Assembly: GCA_034717495.1 (NCBI GenBank)
Contig: JAYELL010000057.1
Location: 1-64,000, forward strand
DNA length: 64,000 nt
Direction of reading: 5' to 3'
Origin: Chloroflexota bacterium
Lineage (GTDB): Bacteria; Chloroflexota; Anaerolineae; JAAEKA01
Of the stretch, positions 59,945 through 64,000 are shown in pieces; the first letter of the stretch is position 1; each line of letters opens with the position of its first letter. The notes beneath the pieces are model-generated. The model did not search any database, was not told where the DNA came from, and worked only from the letters and a program-made list of their open reading frames with translations. The position numbers and the translations under genes were made by a program.

Positions 59945-60588
59945 TATTCCAGCGGGATCGTCAGATCGAAACCAGGCCCCATGTCCTCCCACTCCTCATC
60001 AAGCGGAGCGCCCACAATATACCGGATCGACTTGATGGCGGACACATCCACCGGATTCTTGAGCCCGAACAACACCATCCCAGCCATCTCAACTCCCGAA
60101 TAGATATCTCCCCCTACTGCCTCAGACAGCCAGACACTTGAGCCTCTCTGCTGGTTTCCCACCACAATAGTTCCCTGGTCTGGATACACCGATATCGTTT
60201 GATCCGTGCCGTTAGTCAGGTGCGCCTTGAGCGCCAGGACCGTCTCGACATCGGCCCAGTAGTTCGAGTCTGTTACAAATTCATTGCCCCTGAAATCTGG
60301 CGGCATATCCTCGAACGGGACTATTGAAACAGTGGAGACTCTCAAGGTAACCCCACCGCTCTCCTGCTCGACCCCTACATCCTCTATGCGAAATAACGAT
60401 TCTGGCGGCTCCTCTTGAGGCTCCTGGCCGTCCACCGGATTATCCGGCTCCGCCGCAAACGTGACCGTCGTGCCGGGCTTGACGTGCTTTTTTATGATCT
60501 CCTGGCGATTCTTGCCAGTTAAAGGGTCATCAAAGGTCACCCCTTTGATTTTCGTATCAAAGTACCCGTATGCTATCACTTGCGCCAT
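59944..60588 (-). CDS. HIRAN-like / Ig-like (DUF4352-type) domain protein of unknown function
   Basis: 214 residues. Residues 1 to about 52 (VIAYGYFDTKIKGVTFDDPL, NRQEIIKKHVKPGTTVTF, AAEPDNPVDG) follow the pattern of a HIRAN domain, a small DNA-end-binding module. After a PQEEPPES linker, residues 70-214 (GVTLRVSTVSIVPFEDMP, VLALKAHLTNGTDQTISV, IYSGVEMAGMVLFGLKN) look like a DUF4352-type immunoglobulin-like fold. There is no signal peptide, so it is cytoplasmic despite the Ig-like part. It lies in a run of small, tightly packed minus-strand genes. Both domain assignments are by eye and tentative. Confidence 0.6.
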   Translation of the reverse strand: MAQVIAYGYFDTKIKGVTFDDPLTGKNRQEIIKKHVKPGTTVTFAAEPDNPVDGQEPQEEPPESLFRIEDVGVEQESGGVTLRVSTVSIVPFEDMPPDFRGNEFVTDSNYWADVETVLALKAHLTNGTDQTISVYPDQGTIVVGNQQRGSSVWLSEAVGGDIYSGVEMAGMVLFGLKNPVDVSAIKSIRYIVGAPLDEEWEDMGPGFDLTIPLE

Positions 60589-60597
60589 GACCGCCCC

Positions 60598-60723
60598 CTA
60601 CAAGATCCACCAGCCGTCTGGCGTCAAAATGAGCCAGGTTCGCCTCTCTTTCACAATCCTCCTGGCAATCTCCACCCACAGTGCTATGGTTAGGTCATTC
60701 GCCGCCAATAATGATTGGCTCAC
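60598..60723 (-). CDS. 41-residue small protein with GWWIL C-terminus
   Basis: GTG 60723, with GGAGG five bases upstream, encodes SQSLLAANDLTIALWVEIAR, then RIVKERRTWLILTPDGWWIL and TAG. It ends nine bases before the ATG of the HIRAN-like gene. A second short ORF at 61416-61568 ends with the same GWWIL. The protein is aromatic and basic at its end and might be membrane-associated or a binding peptide. Its function is unknown. Confidence 0.5.
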   Translation of the reverse strand: MSQSLLAANDLTIALWVEIARRIVKERRTWLILTPDGWWIL

Positions 60724-60833
60724 GGTCTCCTCCACCTTGTCGCACGTGCGAATTGCAGAAACGCCTATTTCTGTTCCGCGCTCATCGCCGCAAAAAGATA
60801 TACCAGCTCCTGCGCCTTCTCACCCTCGGGGTG

Positions 60834-61274
60834 TTACGGTGCTTGGTCTTCGTTTTTTTGGGGCTGGAATATCACCGTAAGAGGGATTTTGGCCACTGGT
60901 TGCCAGTTAGCGTCAGCTTCGGGCTTCAAATCTACGAGGAAGAAGAACCGCCCTTCTTCTTCGGCCGGCAATCCTTCAAATTCCACCTTCAGCCTCGTTC
61001 GCTGATGATCGGTGAGGTCAATTGGGAAAACTTCACTAACCAATGGCTCACTCGATGGTTTTTTTACCGTAATGCGATACATCCCGAGCGAAGGCTTGCT
61101 AGCATCCGCTCGTTCAAACAAAGAAACGAGTGTGAAGGGAGCTTTGATGATCCCTTCTGACTTAGGAACATCTTGCACATTGAGTTGTTCAACAGCGCTG
61201 ATCAGGCTTATGGTATTGGTATCCTGGTCAGTTATGGCCAGACGACACAGAACCGACCAAACGTGAAAAATCAT
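60834..61274 (-). CDS. DUF6941-like protein
   Basis: 146 residues. The sequence MIFHVWSVLCRLAITDQDTN, TISLISAVEQLNVQD, LFERADASKPSLGMYRITV, and the late GRFFFLVDLKP has the beta-rich layout of the DUF6941 family, whose function is unknown. Members are found scattered in accessory regions of many bacteria. Its ATG overlaps the stop of the upstream 70-codon frame (ATGA). After its TAA the same frame stays open for 22 more codons. Recognition is by memory of the family pattern. Confidence 0.6.
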   Translation of the reverse strand: MIFHVWSVLCRLAITDQDTNTISLISAVEQLNVQDVPKSEGIIKAPFTLVSLFERADASKPSLGMYRITVKKPSSEPLVSEVFPIDLTDHQRTRLKVEFEGLPAEEEGRFFFLVDLKPEADANWQPVAKIPLTVIFQPQKNEDQAP

Positions 61275-61483
61275 CTTGCAATGATCTGTAAATCGTTTGC
61301 GCTGGCAGTTGAGGTGAAGGGAGTTTCGTTTAGACTATAAGCCATATCTGACTGGTTCCGTTCAGGAAAACGAATGATAGTTGCACTTGTTGGCGATTCG
61401 GCTTGAACTGAAGCCTTACAAAATCCACCAGCCTTTATAGGACAACTGCCGCCAGTCATAGGGCAGTAGGTGCCAAACGACAA
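61271..61483 (-). CDS. Possible small cysteine-containing protein (70 codons, uncertain)
   Basis: From TTG 61483 the frame reads SFGTYCPMTGGSCPIKAGGF then CKASVQAESP and ends at TGA overlapping the DUF6941-like ATG. The three close cysteines (CPMTGGSCP, FCKAS) could suit a metal site. It overlaps, in a different frame, the GWWIL-ending ORF at 61416-61568, and only one of these can be right over the shared part. A shorter version from ATG in MAYSLNETPFTSTASANDLQ is also possible. Treat as provisional. Confidence 0.35.
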   Translation of the reverse strand: MSFGTYCPMTGGSCPIKAGGFCKASVQAESPTSATIIRFPERNQSDMAYSLNETPFTSTASANDLQIIAR

Positions 61484-61568
61484 CTATTTGCGCCCACACG
61501 TGTTGCCTCACGGGAGAATCACCCCCGAACCTTGTTGGTGCCTCAGGAGTAATCATCCCCAATTTCAT
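61416..61568 (-). CDS. 50-codon ORF ending in GWWIL (alternative to the 70-codon frame)
   Basis: ATG 61568 opens MKLGMITPEAPTRFGGDSPV, continues VWAQIVVVWHLLPYDW and ends RQLSYKGWWIL-TAA at 61416. The end matches that of the 41-residue protein at 60598-60723 both in protein (GWWIL-stop) and in DNA (GGCTGGTGGATYTTGTARGG). Either a small protein family or a conserved DNA element could explain this. The ribosome binding site is weak. The 61569-61783 interval holds nothing recognisable. Confidence 0.3.
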   Translation of the reverse strand: MKLGMITPEAPTRFGGDSPVRQHVWAQIVVVWHLLPYDWRQLSYKGWWIL

Positions 61569-61783
61569 GGCAGTGTCAACACAGAATCGTTCGATGAGGG
61601 GATCAACCCACCTCTATATCCATCGCATCAGCTCTGGTTTTCGCCCGCTCTGTACCGGCTCTGATGGGGGCTTTAAGCAGTTATGCCGGCGATCGGTAGG
61701 AGAGGCGGCGCTCATCACCGGTTACCGGTGAACTTTGCTGCCTGCGGCCAGATGCGTTTGCTCTCCTTCGAGAGCGCGAAGAC

Positions 61784-63637
61784 TCAACGCAGCGCACCCA
61801 TAACTTCAGCAGCTATATCGTAGCGGCGGAAGGGCGGCATGAGGTAGACGCCCTGGATCATTGGCCGGGCGGCCAGCAGCAATTCCCGGGCAATCCGGAT
61901 GCCTTCCTCCCGGGACCGTCCCTGCTCGTCCGCAGTTTCCATGCGGCTCAGAATCTCCGGAGGGATCGACATCCCGGGAACCTCGTGATGCAGGAAACGA
62001 GCGTGTCGGGCTGTGTAGAGGGGTAGTAGTCCCATGATCAGCGGCAGCGGCGGTTGTTTGCCAAAAACGGCCACAAAATCTCGCAGCAGCTGGATGTCGA
62101 ACACCGGCTGGGTAAGGGCAAACCGCGCGCCACCGTCGAGCTTTTTTCCCAGCACCCGCAGCTCGCGCGCCATCTTGGGTGCGCCCAGGTTAAGTGCACA
62201 TCCAGCCACAAAGCCGGTCGGCTGTCCGATGGGGTTGCCCGCCTGATCGCGGCCCTGGTTCAGGTTATGACTGATGAGCCGGATCAGGCCGGAAGGTACC
62301 ACATCATAGGAGTCGCTGGCATCAGGATAGTCGCCGATATGGGTGGGATCACCCATAACCACAAAAAGATTGCGGACTCCCAGGGCATGGGCTGCCAGCA
62401 GATCGCCTTGAACCCTCAGCAGGTTACGACCGCGAGTTGGGAAGTGCAGAATCGTTTCCAGGCCCAGCTGTTCCTGGATCAGGTAGGCGCAGGCCCAGGG
62501 ACTCATTCGCATGCGCGCCAGGGGGCTATCCGCCACGTTCAAGATGTTGGCGCCTGCTTCCTTCAACCGGCCGGAATCGGCCAGCATTTGGGTCGAGTCG
62601 ATGCCCCGGGGTGGGTGCATTTCAACGGTGATGATGAACTCTTTGCCAAGCATCCCTTCCAACTGTGTTGGCAGTGGTGGTTCGCCCAACTCCAATTCCC
62701 GCACCGGTGGCAGCACCGGAAGAACCGCCGGATCCAGCGGCGGGCGACGCAGTGCCTCTGCCATGGCTGCCGTATGCGCCGGGGTTGTCCCGCAGCAACC
62801 GCCGATGAACTGCATACCGGCCGCGGCAGCCTGTTGGGCGAAGTCGGCGAAGTAGGCTGGACTGGAGGGATAGAGCAGCCGGCCACTTTGCCTGGTTGGG
62901 TAACCTGCGTTGGGTTGAGCGGCATAATTCAACCGGGGGCAGGCCAGCTGCATGCGCCGGGCAACGCGCAATACCAGAGCTGGACCGGCGCTGCAATTCG
63001 CGCCGGAAAGGGTGACCCCCAGATCACACAGAGCATTGGCCACATCCTCAGGTGAGTGGCCTGCCATGGTGCGCCGGGCCTCGACGAAGGTCATCAGTGC
63101 CACGATGGGTATGCCAGGGGCTACCTGGTGGGCCATTTCGACGGCGACAGTGATTTCGTCCAGATCGCTGAAGGTCTCCAGTAGCAGCAGGTCCACGCCA
63201 CCCTCTGCCAGGACGCCGATCTGTTCCCCGTAGACGCTTCGGGCTGTCTTGCTGGAGATGGGACCGAACGGGGCCAGTCCCTTGCCCAGCGGACCTACGG
63301 CTCCCGCCACATAGGCGTGGCGACCGGAGAGGGCGACAGCCTGCTTTGCCAGACGTACACCGGCCTCGTTGATGGCAGTCACCTGTTCCGCCAGATCGTA
63401 TTCCTCCAACTTGGCCCGGTTGGCGCCAAATGTGTTGGTCTCTATGACGTCAGCGCCCGCAGACAGGTATTCGGAATGGGCGCGCAGGACCAGGTTGGGC
63501 TGAAGGTGATTGGTCTCGTCCAGACAGCGTTCCAGGGAGTAACCAAAGCTGTGCAGCAGCGTTCCCATGGCGCCGTCGCAAAGCAGTGGTTTTTTTTCTA
63601 TGGCCTGCTTGAAGGTTTGATGGGCATTTTGGGGCAT
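61784..63637 (-). CDS. Bifunctional homocysteine S-methyltransferase / methylenetetrahydrofolate reductase
   Basis: 617 residues from ATG 63637, like Bacillus YitJ (about 612). The N-terminal half is a Zn-dependent homocysteine methyltransferase: LLCDGAMGTLLHSFG, ETNTFGANRAKL, GANCSAGP and the zinc pair in FIGGCCGTTPAHTAAM. The C-terminal half is MTHFR: FIITVEMHPPRGIDS, LNVADSPLARMRMSPWA, VMGDPTHIG, ALTQPVFDIQLL and PLIMGLLPLYTARHARF. Together it would make methyl-THF and pass the methyl group to homocysteine, forming methionine. FolD at 19.9 kb supplies the substrate. There is no ribosome binding site, and the promoter places the transcription start at the ATG. It is divergent from def. Confidence 0.93.
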   Translation of the reverse strand: MPQNAHQTFKQAIEKKPLLCDGAMGTLLHSFGYSLERCLDETNHLQPNLVLRAHSEYLSAGADVIETNTFGANRAKLEEYDLAEQVTAINEAGVRLAKQAVALSGRHAYVAGAVGPLGKGLAPFGPISSKTARSVYGEQIGVLAEGGVDLLLLETFSDLDEITVAVEMAHQVAPGIPIVALMTFVEARRTMAGHSPEDVANALCDLGVTLSGANCSAGPALVLRVARRMQLACPRLNYAAQPNAGYPTRQSGRLLYPSSPAYFADFAQQAAAAGMQFIGGCCGTTPAHTAAMAEALRRPPLDPAVLPVLPPVRELELGEPPLPTQLEGMLGKEFIITVEMHPPRGIDSTQMLADSGRLKEAGANILNVADSPLARMRMSPWACAYLIQEQLGLETILHFPTRGRNLLRVQGDLLAAHALGVRNLFVVMGDPTHIGDYPDASDSYDVVPSGLIRLISHNLNQGRDQAGNPIGQPTGFVAGCALNLGAPKMARELRVLGKKLDGGARFALTQPVFDIQLLRDFVAVFGKQPPLPLIMGLLPLYTARHARFLHHEVPGMSIPPEILSRMETADEQGRSREEGIRIARELLLAARPMIQGVYLMPPFRRYDIAAEVMGALR

Positions 63638-63644
63638 GGGGGCG

Positions 63645-63672
63645 ATTATAACATGGCGACAGAGGATACCAA
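63645..63672 (-). promoter_or_regulatory. Promoter predicting a leaderless methyltransferase/MTHFR transcript
   Basis: Minus strand TTGGTA (63672-63667), a 16-base spacer, perfect TATAAT (63650-63645), then only seven bases to ATG 63637. Transcription should begin at or next to the start codon. Confidence 0.6.
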
Positions 63673-63683
63673 AGCCACCAGTT

Positions 63684-63712
63684 TTGACACCCTTCGCCCC
63701 TACCACTATAAT
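63684..63712 (+). promoter_or_regulatory. Perfect sigma-70 promoter of def
   Basis: TTGACA (63684-63689), exactly 17 bases, TATAAT (63707-63712). This is the best promoter in the window. The leader to ATG 63751 is about 32 bases and carries GGAGG nine bases before the start. Confidence 0.85.
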
Positions 63713-63750
63713 CCAATGTGTCTGCAGGAAAAGATTGGAGGCAGCGGGCC

Positions 63751-64000
63751 ATGGGTGTCAGAGAGATAAGCCTGATCGGCGACGAGATTCTACGAAAGAA
63801 AGCACGTAAGGTAAAAAAATTCGATCGGAAGCTGCACCAACTGATCGATGACATGGTGGAGACAATGCGCGATGCGCCGGGGATCGGCCTGGCTGCCCCC
63901 CAGGTGGGTGTGTCGCAGCGGGTAATCGTGGTTGAGTTTCCGGAGGACGAAGAGGATCTGGAGAGCAACAGATTGTACGAGGTTGTCAATCCTCAGATCG
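63751..64000 (+). CDS. def: Peptide deformylase (partial, 3' end off the window)
   Basis: The first 83 codons are present: MGVREISLIGDEILRKKARK, DDMVETMRDAPGIGLAAPQVG (motif 1, GIGLAAPQVG) and VVNPQI. Motifs 2 (EGCLS) and 3 (HExDH) lie beyond the window. The enzyme removes the formyl group from nascent proteins using Fe2+ or another metal. Its usual partner fmt, if present, would lie downstream. GGAGG nine bases ahead of ATG 63751 decides the start. Confidence 0.95.
   Translation, partial: MGVREISLIGDEILRKKARKVKKFDRKLHQLIDDMVETMRDAPGIGLAAPQVGVSQRVIVVEFPEDEEDLESNRLYEVVNPQI

Noticed and set aside
1-64000. tRNA, rRNA, IS elements or prophage
   Set aside because: Reading both strands I saw no cloverleaf with CCA-type end, no rRNA motifs, no transposase or integrase, and no phage structural genes. 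A tRNAscan or Infernal run would be decisive.

Overview
This 64 kb window looks like a chromosomal segment of a Chloroflexota bacterium, probably of the Anaerolineae/Caldilineae type. That placement is an inference from protein character, not from a marker-gene search. It rests on a fused homocysteine methyltransferase/MTHFR, an ADP-forming acyl-CoA synthetase, an SH3 lipoprotein with long TPTP/PVPPTPTP linkers, secreted beta-propeller proteins that end in a short FLP-type tail, and a Firmicutes-like rpmB / Asp23 / fakA / recG / fab neighbourhood. Both ends cut genes: a response regulator on the left and peptide deformylase on the right. I found no rRNA, tRNA, CRISPR array, transposase or intact prophage.

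Layout. (1) 0-6 kb: a plus-strand run with a histidine phosphatase, a SpoU-type RNA methyltransferase that appears to start at a non-standard codon, a PfkB kinase fused to a domain resembling the queuosine-phosphate glycosylase QNG1/DUF2419, a DUF364 protein, and a thioredoxin-VKOR fusion for disulfide formation. (2) 6-14.3 kb: three consecutive minus-strand exported beta-propeller proteins (LVIVD lipoprotein, a 21-repeat DGWAVG protein, an NHL/BNR protein). (3) 14.6-23.2 kb: central metabolism, with an LLM flavin oxidoreductase, ADP-forming acetyl/acyl-CoA synthetase, two-subunit class I fumarase, FolD, a TrxB-like flavoprotein lacking its CxxC, and malic enzyme. (4) 23.6-29.6 kb: a cold-shock protein with a long leader, RecD2, an SH3 lipoprotein and a cyclic-2,3-diphosphoglycerate-synthetase-like GTPase. 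(5) 41.4-29.7 kb, reading leftwards: one long tightly packed block, Asp23 - fakA - degV - recG - coaD - coiled coil - DUF177 - rpmF - fabD - fabG - Asp23 - nusB - tatA/B - tatC. It joins fatty-acid activation and synthesis, ribosome biogenesis and Tat export. rpmB diverges from its head behind an attenuator-like hairpin. (6) 41.8-51.5 kb: rpe, rlmN, an RsmF-like methyltransferase, fabH-fabF, a quinone oxidoreductase and a PcrA/UvrD helicase. (7) 51.7-59.5 kb: a secreted subtilase, AroD carrying a shikimate-dehydrogenase remnant, a glutamate-cysteine-ligase-like enzyme, a DUF302 / ECF sigma / anti-sigma / OsmC redox-stress module, and PPK2. (8) 59.7-61.6 kb: an accessory cluster of small, overlapping, poorly known genes (HIRAN-like plus Ig-like protein, DUF6941-like, very short ORFs, one frameshifted). 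(9) 61.8-64 kb: the fused homocysteine methyltransferase/MTHFR, predicted leaderless, divergent from def, which has a perfect TTGACA-17-TATAAT promoter.

The strongest candidates for something new are the kinase-glycosylase fusion at 2.1-3.9 kb (possible one-polypeptide queuosine salvage), the small-gene cluster at 59.7-61.6 kb, the shared C-terminal FLP tail on secreted proteins, and two genes whose best start codons are AUA and AUC behind ideal ribosome binding sites. Dispersed copies of a GGAGTYGAGGCTTTAGCYGG repeat core lie in intergenic hairpins 34 kb apart.
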